This document shows, one piece after another, positions 18,873 through 27,236 of a stretch of DNA of 51,862 nt. The position numbers and the translations under genes are program-made. Within the stretch, counting starts at the first letter, position 1; every line of letters begins with the position of its first letter. Origin of the DNA: Planctomycetia bacterium. Lineage in GTDB: Bacteria; Planctomycetota; Planctomycetia; Pirellulales; Thermoguttaceae. Under the pieces are notes generated by a model, which did not search any database, had not been told where the DNA came from, and was given only the letters and a program-made list of their open reading frames with translations. The DNA is taken from positions 1-51,862 of the forward strand of contig JAUNBJ010000005.1 in assembly GCA_030535245.1 (NCBI GenBank), in the 5' to 3' direction.

Positions 18873-19351
18873 TTTTTCCCCAGCTTTCTTTTCTCACGGA
18901 AAAATCGGGACAAGATCGCAGCACACGGATCGCGCAAGACCCCCGAAACGGTCTGGCAACGATGATTGAGCCGCACGTCGGACAACAAACGATACAACGT
19001 GTCCACCGCCCCCGCCTTGGCATCCGGCGTCCCATAAACCACCACCGGAATCCGCGCCTGCACAATCGCCCCCGCACACATCGGACATGGTTCCAGCGTC
19101 ACGTAAAGAACACACTCCTCCAACCGCCAACTGTTCAGCGACGCCGCCGCCTGCGTGATGGCCAGCATCTCCGCATGCGCCGTCGGGTCTTTGAGCTGCT
19201 CCCGCTGATTGTGCGCCCGGGCAATCACCCTCCCACGATGAACCACCACCGCACCAATCGGCACCTCGTCCTCCCGAAACGCATATTCCGCTTCCTGAAG
19301 CGCCTCCCGCATGTAATGTTCATGGATTTCCATCTCGACCACTTCGGACAT
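18869..19351 (-). CDS. tadA: tRNA-specific adenosine deaminase TadA
   Basis: 160 residues from the ATG at 19351, preceded by AAGAGGAAAAGG. The longer open frame would start upstream of the expected transcript start and is rejected. The deaminase zinc site is complete: His59-Ala-Glu61 (HAE) and Cys89/Cys92 (PCPMC). It converts A34 to inosine in the anticodon of tRNA-Arg(ACG) and is essential in most bacteria. The N-terminal [21 protein letters not shown] is typical. Overlaps mqnC by ATGA. Confidence 0.94.
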   Translation of the reverse strand: MSEVVEMEIHEHYMREALQEAEYAFREDEVPIGAVVVHRGRVIARAHNQREQLKDPTAHAEMLAITQAAASLNSWRLEECVLYVTLEPCPMCAGAIVQARIPVVVYGTPDAKAGAVDTLYRLLSDVRLNHRCQTVSGVLRDPCAAILSRFFREKRKLGKK

Positions 19352-19412
19352 ACCTTTTCCTCTTGAACCTCTCTCCAAAATCCCGCCCCGATTCCTCCCA
19401 TCGTCAAAGACC

Positions 19413-19440
19413 ATTTTATACCATTTACACGTTTTTGCAA
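19413..19440 (-). promoter_or_regulatory. Promoter of tadA-mqnC
   Basis: Minus strand: TTGCAA (19435-19440), 16 bases, TAAAAT (19413-19418). Expected start near 19406, about 55 bases before the tadA ATG. Confidence 0.6.
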
Positions 19441-19482
19441 GAATCCACGCTTCGGTAAAACCTTTGGGGCAAAACGAGGGAG

Positions 19483-19624
19483 TTGATAATTAATGGTTAA
19501 TGGTTAATGGTTGTACATTTTTCTTGAAGTAAGAGATTGCTCTCCCCTTCACAAAAAAGGATGGAATCGAAACAATTAACCATTAACCATTTATCCATTA
19601 ACCATTATTTATCAATTATCAATT
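19483..19624. repeat. Inverted pair of 7-bp tandem arrays (TTAATGG family)
   Basis: The gap 19352-19711 holds the tadA promoter, this element and the mscS promoter. The left arm (19483-19513) is TTGATAATTAATGG followed by TTAATGG units. The right arm (19573-19624) is its imperfect reverse complement, made of CCATTAA units and ending TATCAATTATCAATTA. The arms enclose about 60 bases without visible coding. The whole could fold into one long hairpin. Related arrays lie at 9575-9606 and 51794-51862. Confidence 0.65.
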
Positions 19625-19675
19625 AAAGAAGTTTACGGTTCAACGGTAGTTCCCTTTGCTTGTGGTTCTGTGTGG

Positions 19676-19704
19676 TTGACTTTCGGGGGTGGAAATGCTA
19701 AAAT
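19676..19704 (+). promoter_or_regulatory. Strong promoter of the mscS operon
   Basis: TTGACT, 17 bases, TAAAAT. The expected transcription start (19711-19712) coincides with the ATG at 19712, which would make the mRNA leaderless. Confidence 0.65.
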
Positions 19705-19711
19705 GGAAAGC

Positions 19712-21067
19712 ATGAGTAAGAAAATATTCCTTTGGCGCGTCGTGTCGCTTTTTTTGTGCCTTTTCCCTTTTGCTCTTTCGGCGGAAGAAATGTCGCAAGA
19801 CGCGAAAGACGAGAAAACGGTCGAATCCTCGGAGAAGCCGGGGACGGTCATCGTCAAGATCGACGCCGACGCCGTAAAACAGATTCAGGGAAATCCGGAA
19901 GAAAAGACGCCGGAAGCTACCCCTTTGCCGCTTTTGCCGGAGGAGGAGGTGCTGACGGTGGACTCGCTGGTGACGAACACGCACCGTTTTTGGCAGGACA
20001 CGCGAACCTATTTCCGGAACAACGCGCAACATTTTCGGATGTTTCTGGTCGGTCTTTTACTGACGGGAATCTTCGTTGTCGTTTTCCGTTTTCTTATGAA
20101 ATATGTCGTCTATCGGGCGATTTTCCTCCACACGCCCTGGCACATAGACGAAATGTTCTACAAAGCGGTCGCGCCGCCGACGAATGCGTTTCTTTGGACG
20201 ACCGGCATTTTTTTAAGTGCCTTGCCGCTTTTGCAGGGGGTGGCGTGGCTGGAGCGGATTTTTATCGCAATTCTTTTCGCCATTTTGTTCTGGGGGCTTT
20301 TCCGGCTTATCGGGATGGTCGACAAGATATTGCAAGAGTACCTTCAGAAAAACTGCCGGAACGTGAACCCGCTCGCGTCTGATTTTTTTCGACGGATTTT
20401 GAAGGTGTGCCTGATTTTGCTGGCGATGTTTTTCATCGGGCAGACGGTGTTGGGGCTGAACATCTCGGCGCTTTTGGCGGCGGCGGGGATTGCGGGGTTG
20501 GCGGTGGCGTTTGCGGTGAAGGATTCGCTGGCCAATTTTTTCAGCTCGGTGCAGATGATTTTCGACCGTTCGTTTCAGATTGGCGATCGCGTACGGACGA
20601 ACGGGGTGGACGGGCTGATCGAATCGGTCGATTTCCGTTGTACCCGGATACGCTCTCTGGATGGGCATTTGTACATCATTCCGAACAGTCTGATGAGCAG
20701 CAACGTCATTGAGAATATCAGCGACCGGCCAAAAATCAAGTACGTCTTTGATTTGGCGCTAACCTACAGCACGACGCCCGAACAGCTGCGGCATGCGAAG
20801 GAGATTCTCCACCGCCTGACCGACAATCCGGGGCGGTACGAGCAGGGGGAGCGAAAACCGATGATTTTCTTTACCGATTTTAAGGACTGGTCGCTCAACA
20901 TCAACGTGATTCTCTGGTTCAACACGACGGACTGGGGGATTTCGCAGATTTGGCGGCACGATTTGAATCTGGAGATTTTGGAAGAATTTAACAGGGCGGG
21001 GTTGGAATTTGCGTTTCCGACCCAGACCTGGATACACGACGAACCGAGAACAGAGAGTGTGGAATGA
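19712..21067 (+). CDS. mscS: MscS-family mechanosensitive ion channel
   Basis: 451 residues if started at 19712; in-frame ATGs at 19703 and 19670 are possible but lie in or before the promoter. Signal-like segment to about residue 24, acidic linker, then several membrane helices from about residue 110. The pore helix appears as LLAAAGIAGLAVAFAVKDSLANFFSS and is followed by the beta domain (FQIGDRVRTNGVDGLIESVDFRCTRI...HLYIIPNSL). These are the diagnostic MscS features. It releases solutes on osmotic downshock. It overlaps the next gene by four bases (ATGA). Confidence 0.92.
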   Translation: MSKKIFLWRVVSLFLCLFPFALSAEEMSQDAKDEKTVESSEKPGTVIVKIDADAVKQIQGNPEEKTPEATPLPLLPEEEVLTVDSLVTNTHRFWQDTRTYFRNNAQHFRMFLVGLLLTGIFVVVFRFLMKYVVYRAIFLHTPWHIDEMFYKAVAPPTNAFLWTTGIFLSALPLLQGVAWLERIFIAILFAILFWGLFRLIGMVDKILQEYLQKNCRNVNPLASDFFRRILKVCLILLAMFFIGQTVLGLNISALLAAAGIAGLAVAFAVKDSLANFFSSVQMIFDRSFQIGDRVRTNGVDGLIESVDFRCTRIRSLDGHLYIIPNSLMSSNVIENISDRPKIKYVFDLALTYSTTPEQLRHAKEILHRLTDNPGRYEQGERKPMIFFTDFKDWSLNINVILWFNTTDWGISQIWRHDLNLEILEEFNRAGLEFAFPTQTWIHDEPRTESVE

Positions 21068-22890
21068 AAAAGATCGCGTGGTTGGGGCTTTTGCTTTGGG
21101 TGAGTCTGTCGGGGTGCTGGAACGGAGCGCCCACGCCGGAGAACACGTCGGACTCCAACATGGGCGGGGAGGCGAACGATCCGCGTTGGCGTGAGAAAAT
21201 GCTGGGCAATGCGGTACAGGTGCTTCAGGGGATTCCCGACTCGCGGCAGCCGGACGAGGGGCGGGATGCGGTGAATCAGTCTGTTCAGCGGTTGGACACG
21301 TGGATTCAGGACGAACCGGTTCCAGGGGCGTGGCAGCCCGACGCAATGACGGAAAAGTGGGTCGCGATGTTGGACACGCTGGACCCCGTGCGGCTTGCGG
21401 TGGCCGAGTGGGTGGCAAAATTTGGTTCCGGCAGGGAAGCGCCGAAGCCTGCCGATTTTGCGAAAATTCAGGAAACGGCACGGGCGGCGCGGGAGAAAAT
21501 CACGCCCGATTTTCCGCCGGTGGTGCAGAATTTGGGGAAATTCCTGGAAGGATTGCTGACGGTGATTTCTCAACGGACGCAAACCGGGCAGTACGATGCG
21601 GAATTTTTAAACAACATGGGGATGGCGGAAGGGGTGTTCGAACGTCTGGGAGTGTTGTCCGGGACGTTGGAAAAGCGGTTTCGTGCCCCCCGGTTGATGG
21701 AGTTTTCGCCGGAACATCCGCTGCGTCACGCCATGCTTTTGGATACGGAAGTGCTGGGCGAGCTGTTTTTGCTGCGGGACGTTTCGCTTTGGGCACAGGG
21801 GCGTCCCGACGCTTCCGACCGGGCGACCGATTTTGAGACGGCGGGGATTAGCGACGTTTCGGGGATTCCCAATCACGTGACCATTTCGGCCGAGGCGTTG
21901 GATCGTGTGGAGGCGATTTTCCACTGGACGGTTCGGAACGTCGTGTTGCCGGAAAATGAGGCGGAACGGCGTCTGCTGAAAACGCCGCTGGAGGTGCTTT
22001 TAACCGGGCGGGGAACGGTGTTGGATCGGGCGTGGCTGTTTTCGCTTTTGGCACGGCAGCAGGGGATGGATGTGATTTTTATCGAGACGCCGGCAAGCAC
22101 GGGGGGACGACTGTTCTGCGGTTTTGTGGGAACCCATGGGATTTCTCTGTTTGATCCGGAAGCGGGGTGCGCGATTTCAGGGCCGGACGGTACTCCGGTT
22201 ACGTGGAACCAGGTTCGGGAAAATCCGGAGCTGCTCAACGCATTCCAGCAAAAACAGGGACGCAAAGAGACGTTTTCGGCAGAAAACCTGAACGCGGCAC
22301 GGGCGTTTGTGGAGGCGTCGCCGTGGTACGTTTCGTTGCGAATGCGGGTGCTTCAGGCATGGCTGACGGGCAAAAATCAGGCTGTGCTGACCGCCGAACC
22401 GACCGCGATTGCCGACCGGGTGAAGGCGCTTGGCGGATTGGAGACGCTTGCCGTGTGGAGTTATCCGTACGAGGTGCGGATATGGCGGGCCATGGACATG
22501 CAGGCGACGTCGCGTCTGGAGATGCAGATTTACCTGCCGTTTTATTGCGATTTGGGCGGAGTGTTTCCGATGTGGCGGGGTCGGCTTTTGTACCTGAAAG
22601 GGGTGCTGACCGGCCCGTTGAGCGCGACGTTTTATTATCAGAAAGCACGGATTTCCGACAAGGAACTTGACCGGCTGGCCCACTCCGACGACAACCCCGG
22701 CCCGGTGTATCTCGACCTGCTTCGGCGGATACGGCTGGATGCGAGTTATTTTCTGGGGAACATTTCCGAAGCGGTTGGCAACGAGCCGTCGGCACGGGAG
22801 TATTACGAGGTTCACGTGCTGCGTTCCCCGCTTCCGGACAATCCGTGGAAGAACACCGTGCAGCAGCGTCTGGAAAAAGGGAATCCATAG
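21064..22890 (+). CDS. Lipoprotein with transglutaminase-like region, function unknown
   Basis: 608 residues. Lipobox LSLSGC after a 17-residue signal puts the mature protein on a lipid anchor. The central part (FHWTVRNVVLPE...LLTGRGTVLDRAWLFSLLARQQGMDVIFIE) resembles transglutaminase-like folds, but the position usually taken by the nucleophilic Cys reads GTVLDRAWL, so thiol catalysis is not evident. The C-terminal third is helical with TPR-like character (ARISDKELDRLA...EPSAREYYEVHVL). ATGA-coupled to mscS. Large lipoproteins of this type are widespread but uncharacterised in planctomycetes. Envelope role inferred. Confidence 0.7.
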   Translation: MKKIAWLGLLLWVSLSGCWNGAPTPENTSDSNMGGEANDPRWREKMLGNAVQVLQGIPDSRQPDEGRDAVNQSVQRLDTWIQDEPVPGAWQPDAMTEKWVAMLDTLDPVRLAVAEWVAKFGSGREAPKPADFAKIQETARAAREKITPDFPPVVQNLGKFLEGLLTVISQRTQTGQYDAEFLNNMGMAEGVFERLGVLSGTLEKRFRAPRLMEFSPEHPLRHAMLLDTEVLGELFLLRDVSLWAQGRPDASDRATDFETAGISDVSGIPNHVTISAEALDRVEAIFHWTVRNVVLPENEAERRLLKTPLEVLLTGRGTVLDRAWLFSLLARQQGMDVIFIETPASTGGRLFCGFVGTHGISLFDPEAGCAISGPDGTPVTWNQVRENPELLNAFQQKQGRKETFSAENLNAARAFVEASPWYVSLRMRVLQAWLTGKNQAVLTAEPTAIADRVKALGGLETLAVWSYPYEVRIWRAMDMQATSRLEMQIYLPFYCDLGGVFPMWRGRLLYLKGVLTGPLSATFYYQKARISDKELDRLAHSDDNPGPVYLDLLRRIRLDASYFLGNISEAVGNEPSAREYYEVHVLRSPLPDNPWKNTVQQRLEKGNP

Positions 22891-22945
22891 CGACGTGTTC
22901 ATTTTAGAAACAGAATCTTCGTAAAAGTTTCCAGACCCGTACGAC

Positions 22946-23071
22946 GGGGAGCGACGACGGCCTTTCGCCGATTGCAGTGCCTTTAGCCCGTTCGCGTTGT
23001 ACGAAGCGATTGACTTTAACGGCCATGCACCACGAAAATCGACGTGATCGGCATCAATGTCGTCGCTCCCC
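22946..23071. repeat. 126-bp palindrome-bounded element, copy B (MITE-like)
   Basis: The 412-base gap 22891-23302 holds this element and the helicase promoter. Perfect 13-bp terminal inverted repeats GGGGAGCGACGAC (22946-22958) and GTCGTCGCTCCCC (23059-23071) bound 100 non-coding bases. Inside, 22999-23036 repeats the core of 16151-16188 in inverted orientation, and 22978-23000 repeats the CCTTTAG-CCGTTCG module. A small hairpin, CCTTCAA...TTGAAGG, follows. No transposase, so it is presumably a non-autonomous element. Confidence 0.55.
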
Positions 23072-23109
23072 CCTTCAACTAAATTTGAAGGCCCCCATAA
23101 AGGCAAAAC

Positions 23110-23183
23110 ATGATTTTTTCCAAGTGATTGACAAACCCTCTGGAATAGGGTACACTATATTGGTTGGGAATGATTTTTTCCAA
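23110..23183 (+). repeat. 14-bp direct repeat bracketing the helicase promoter
   Basis: ATGATTTTTTCCAA occurs at 23110-23123 and again at 23170-23183, exactly 60 bases apart. One copy lies just before the -35, the other just after the expected transcription start. Candidate operator pair or remnant of a duplication. Confidence 0.5.
23128..23156 (+). promoter_or_regulatory. Promoter of the SNF2 helicase gene
   Basis: TTGACA (perfect), 17 bases, TACACT. Expected start near 23163, giving a leader of about 140 bases to the ATG at 23303. Confidence 0.6.
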
Positions 23184-23302
23184 ATAGAATGTCAAGGTAC
23201 GGTTCTTCTTTACATTCTATCCGATTTCGTGTCCGTTTTCAATTGCTTACTTTACCCCTGGAATGCCAGCGTTCGTCGCCCGCTGCCGAATGAGTTTATT
23301 GT

Positions 23303-23512
23303 ATGTTACGAGATATGGTGTTGACTCCTGCGAATGATATTGACGAATTCTACTTACATCTTGCTGCAATGGAATGGAGCGTTTATGATCCCATTCTTAT
23401 CAACAGTAAAAAAGATATAAAATCTCAGAACTGGAAAAAACATGGACTAAAGCCCTTTGAACACCAATATCGAAATCTGATCCATTTTTCCGTAAATTGC
23501 CTTGTGCGTTGA
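23303..23512 (+). pseudogene. N-terminal fragment of the SNF2-family helicase (frameshifted)
   Basis: 69 residues ending in a short out-of-frame tail. KHGLKPFEHQYRNLIHF is the segment that normally lies immediately before the Walker A strand in SNF2/RapA-type helicases. The continuation (FFRKLPCALIADDVGLGKT) is found one frame away, directly downstream. Adding one T to the run of five at 23485-23489 joins the two frames without loss. Either a real one-base deletion or a homopolymer error in the assembly. Start by the first ATG after an in-frame stop at 23291; the ribosome site is weak. Confidence 0.75.
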
Positions 23513-26500
23513 TCGCAGATGATGTTGGATTGGGAAAAACCATTAGTGCAGGGATGATTCTTAGTGAGCTTGTGGCCAGAAAGCATGTTCAACGAACCAT
23601 GATTGTAGCACCGAGAATACTCTGCCATCAGTGGGTTACAGAGCTGCGAATCCACTTTGGTTTAACGGCGGTGGAAGCTAAAAATGGCAGAGATTTTTTG
23701 CAGTTAAAAAACAATCCTTCGGTTCTTATTGTCGTCGTTACCTACGAATCCATCCGAGATAGATTATCGGATGTTTCCGGCGATGATTTCCAGCTATGTA
23801 TTTTTGACGAGGCACACAAATTACGGAATCTTTACGGAACGAACGCTCCTCCCAAAATTGCTGAAAACGTAAAAAAAGCTTTGGAAAAACGGATCTTCCG
23901 ATTTGTTCTTATGTTGACGGCAACGCCTATTCAAAACAGAATCTGGGACTTGTATAGTCTTATGGATTTGATAAAAATCTCGGAAAGTGAGGACAACCCC
24001 TTTGGTTCTCCAGAGGATTTTAAGTATCATTACCTGAAGGATCCCCAAGGATTCCACCTCAAAGAAAAAATGGAAAAACCTTTTCGCGTAGAACTGCAAA
24101 AGATATTATGTCGAACTCGACGAAATGACGCGAATCTTTCCTTTCCCTGCCGTGAGCTACGTGATCAAGCGTTTATTTTGCCCGAATTGGAGTACAAACT
24201 GCTGGAGTTGCTCCAACAGATTATTATTCAAGAAGAAATTGGTTATTTTCAGCAAGTTTCTTTGGCAAGGGCAATCTTGAGTAGCCCTCACGCCTTCCTG
24301 AAGGAGTTGCGAAATGCCAGTGAAAAGCAGGATTATCTACAATCCTATCTTCCCAAGGTGAAATCGCTGGTCGACTCTATCCAAATTACAGAAAAGATGA
24401 AAATTATTCTGGAATTTTTAAAAGAACTAAAGACTGTTGCGGAAAAAGTATCTCAACCTTGGCGTGCTGTCATTTTTACGATTCGCATAGAAACTCAGGA
24501 GAAAATAGGAGAGTGGTTGAGGCAAAATGGGTTTTCCTGTGGTTTTATTCGCGGAGGAAATGTCACGGGGAACAAGTGGAGTATCGAGCGATATTCCATG
24601 AATCCACCAGAATGTAATATTCTGGTGTCTACAGACTCAGGGTCGGAAGGACTGAATTTACAGGCTGGGAATGTAATTATCAATTATGACCTGCCGTGGA
24701 ATCCAATGATTGTCGAGCAACGGATTGGACGTGTTCAGAGATTGGGTTCTTCGTTTAAGCATGTGACGGTATTTAATGCGTACGCAGCAAATACCATCGA
24801 GGGGAAGGTGGTCAATCGCCTGCTCTGCAAGTTGATTGGAATCACGCAGGCTATTGGCGAGGTGGAAAGTATTTTGGGATATTGCAATTTCGATGATAAA
24901 ACACTGGATAGGAAAATCAGCGATCTTGTATTACACTCTCTGAAAAAACAGGACGTTCAAAAAAGTCAAGAGCAAATGGAAGCGAGTATTGAGAGAGGGT
25001 TTGAGGAGTATCAAAAGAATCTGAAAGAAATAGAACGACGTATTCCCGAAACACGATGGGACAAAATCCTATCTCCGAAAAATGCACCTCCGAAACTGAC
25101 GCCGCAAAAACATCGAATGTCTGAAAAAGAGTTTTTTCTTAATGCAATGAGCCGTTGTGAATCGAAGGTTTGGAATGACCAACGGAAAATCCATTTCATC
25201 ATGGAAAATAAGGAATTGTTGAACGATCCGGACGCCCTTCGGAATTCCACACTATTTGAACAGCAGATTTCTAATTGGCGAAAACGAGCCTCCAGTCTAA
25301 TTTACGATCTGCCACAACCGCCGGACGAGCATATTCAGGAGGTAATTAAAAAACAATGGAAAAGCATGTTTCCTGACGCGCAGATGTTGAAGGTTCAATT
25401 TCATGACCAGCCTGAAGTTATGTTTCAGGGAAAGGCCTACATTAAAGCCGATGCAAACAATGCCCTGGATCGTTTTCAGAAAGTATTTTCCGTCGATGTT
25501 TCGGAAATTCCGGGAAAACTGCCGGAGTTCTCCGAGATTTACGCTTCTGATCACTCACGACAAAACAGGAAGGCCGCTCATGCTGCAAAATTTTTTCCTC
25601 AATACGATAAATTTCTGGAAACATCCCTGAAACAAGATGAAGATCTGGAGAAATTCCAGGCATTTTACACGAAACGTGCTAACGAAAAACTCGCCTCAAC
25701 GCAAGATACAAGACTCCAGAAAAGGATTCAAAAAGATTACGAAATTGATATCACCTCGGAGATATGCGGCCTTAAAGGTTACAATTATAATGTCCTTTCC
25801 CTCACGATTCAGTTTCAAATGGATGGGCATACCTATTCCTTTCCTGTCCGTTTTGTTCCCGTGGCAAGTTATCTTCTTCCTTTTGAGATTTCAACTTGTG
25901 CCGAAACGCACTACAAAGTTCCAGAAATGCTGCTATCAGAATGCGAATACACCCATAAAAAGGTTCTTCCACATTGCCTGGTCAAACTTTTGGATGGACG
26001 GCATGTATTGAAGTCACAAACTCTTTCCTGCTATATTTGCGGCAAATTGGGATTGAAAAGAGAAATGGTATTCTCCTCAATTTCTCAACAATACGGACAC
26101 ACAAGTCACTTGATTACATGCTCCTATTCTGGGAAAAAAGGTTTTCCAGATGAAATGATGGTTTCAGATTTCAGCGGTAAAATGGCGTTTTCCCAGTTCC
26201 TTTCGGAATCGCCTAAAAGTCATCGAAAAGGGATTCTAAATGAGTTTGTGACCAGTAACGCCACCGGAGCCAAGTTGCTTCCTTTTCCCGACGAAGCAAT
26301 TCGGCGAGAACTTGATGGGAAGTGGTACGAAAGCGAATTGTTCTGTTCCTCGGCACTTTCCGGACGTATGGAATTAGCCAGCGAGATGCTTCCATGTGAA
26401 TTAACCGGTGACATGGTTCTGGTCGACGAATTAGAAGAATGCTGTATTTCAAAATTAAAAATTCGCAAGGATCGATTATACCAAAGCCCGTACAGTAAAA

Positions 26501-27141
26501 AATATTTTAATCCGGACCTTGGCTTGAAAACATTGAACGGTGAGCTATTACCTCCGAACGAAATTTGTGGAATTTGTCAATTGCTAATTCATCCAAAGGA
26601 AGAATCGCTTGTCTATTCCATGAATAAGCGGATTTGCCACGCAAAACATTTTGTAGTTAGCGTTCAAACGCAAAAGAGGATTTTAAAGGAATCCGCAGCT
26701 ATGTCGGACTACAGCCACCAATACGCAGAAAAAGAATTTTTGGAAATTTCTCCATTATCAGGGCGAAAAGGATTTTCCAATGAAATGATCCTTTGTGAAG
26801 CCACCCATGAAAAAATTCTTTGCGATGAAGCTGTTTTTTCCAAAAGAGATAAAAAGTGGTATCGGAAAGACCTCTGCATTCAATCGGCAACCAGTAACCT
26901 ATGGGGGTTACGAAAAGATGCAATCGAATGTAAAGTGACGAAAAAACTCCTATTCCCTGAAGATATGGGAATGTGTTGTATTCTGAGGAAAAGGGTCTCA
27001 CAGTCATTGCTTGTAATGAATCCAATTTCAGGGAAGCAATTTTGTAAACATCTAGTGTTGCGTCCCCCTTATAAATTATGGCAATGTCTACGGAGGGGTG
27101 GGCGTCCTCGCCCACCAAAAAAGGCGTTAGCCTTTTCCTAA
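23497..27141 (+). CDS. SNF2-family helicase, main part of an interrupted gene
   Basis: Open frame of 1214 codons. Helicase motifs are intact: Walker A DDVGLGKT, DEAH box FDEAHKLRN, motif III MLTATPIQNR, motif V STDSGSEGLNLQ and motif VI QRIGRVQRLGS, an order and wording like RapA/SNF2 DNA translocases. A helical region (about residues 480-800) leads into a tail from nt 25937 on made of some sixteen short repeats [C/S]-x2-[S/T]-G-[K/R]-x5-E-[L/M]. The last 27 residues come from an inserted MITE, and the true C terminus is the next fragment. The TTG at 23497 has no ribosome site; the true N terminus is at 23303. AT-rich compared with neighbours, so probably acquired. Repaired length: 1415 residues. 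Chromatin-, transcription- or defence-type functions are all possible. Confidence 0.85.
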   Translation: MPCALIADDVGLGKTISAGMILSELVARKHVQRTMIVAPRILCHQWVTELRIHFGLTAVEAKNGRDFLQLKNNPSVLIVVVTYESIRDRLSDVSGDDFQLCIFDEAHKLRNLYGTNAPPKIAENVKKALEKRIFRFVLMLTATPIQNRIWDLYSLMDLIKISESEDNPFGSPEDFKYHYLKDPQGFHLKEKMEKPFRVELQKILCRTRRNDANLSFPCRELRDQAFILPELEYKLLELLQQIIIQEEIGYFQQVSLARAILSSPHAFLKELRNASEKQDYLQSYLPKVKSLVDSIQITEKMKIILEFLKELKTVAEKVSQPWRAVIFTIRIETQEKIGEWLRQNGFSCGFIRGGNVTGNKWSIERYSMNPPECNILVSTDSGSEGLNLQAGNVIINYDLPWNPMIVEQRIGRVQRLGSSFKHVTVFNAYAANTIEGKVVNRLLCKLIGITQAIGEVESILGYCNFDDKTLDRKISDLVLHSLKKQDVQKSQEQMEASIERGFEEYQKNLKEIERRIPETRWDKILSPKNAPPKLTPQKHRMSEKEFFLNAMSRCESKVWNDQRKIHFIMENKELLNDPDALRNSTLFEQQISNWRKRASSLIYDLPQPPDEHIQEVIKKQWKSMFPDAQMLKVQFHDQPEVMFQGKAYIKADANNALDRFQKVFSVDVSEIPGKLPEFSEIYASDHSRQNRKAAHAAKFFPQYDKFLETSLKQDEDLEKFQAFYTKRANEKLASTQDTRLQKRIQKDYEIDITSEICGLKGYNYNVLSLTIQFQMDGHTYSFPVRFVPVASYLLPFEISTCAETHYKVPEMLLSECEYTHKKVLPHCLVKLLDGRHVLKSQTLSCYICGKLGLKREMVFSSISQQYGHTSHLITCSYSGKKGFPDEMMVSDFSGKMAFSQFLSESPKSHRKGILNEFVTSNATGAKLLPFPDEAIRRELDGKWYESELFCSSALSGRMELASEMLPCELTGDMVLVDELEECCISKLKIRKDRLYQSPYSKKYFNPDLGLKTLNGELLPPNEICGICQLLIHPKEESLVYSMNKRICHAKHFVVSVQTQKRILKESAAMSDYSHQYAEKEFLEISPLSGRKGFSNEMILCEATHEKILCDEAVFSKRDKKWYRKDLCIQSATSNLWGLRKDAIECKVTKKLLFPEDMGMCCILRKRVSQSLLVMNPISGKQFCKHLVLRPPYKLWQCLRRGGRPRPPKKALAFS

Positions 27142-27236
27142 CCTTTTGTTAGGGCTTACGCCCTAATGGGTGGGCGGGGACGCCCACCCCTCCGAAAACT
27201 TTTAGACGAATATTATTTATTTTTTGGACACAACAC
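27055..27236. mobile_element. 182-bp MITE-like insertion in the helicase gene
   Basis: Terminal inverted repeats GTGTTGCGTCC and GGACACAACAC (10 of 11 positions) are flanked on each side by TA, or CTAG in the wider reading, the expected target duplication of Tc1/mariner-IS630 or some IS5-group elements. Deleting the element plus one duplication (184 bases) restores the helicase frame as ...KHLGCKTYQG.... Inside are four tetraloop hairpins in a row. The two outer ones (27097-27116, 27169-27188) are inverted copies within 26-bp arms matching at 25 positions. No coding capacity, so it was presumably moved by a transposase elsewhere. Confidence 0.8.

Noticed and set aside
22977..23324. Open frame of 115 codons upstream of the helicase gene
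   Set aside because: It runs through the palindrome-bounded element and the promoter, in a different frame from the helicase; composition shifts midway.
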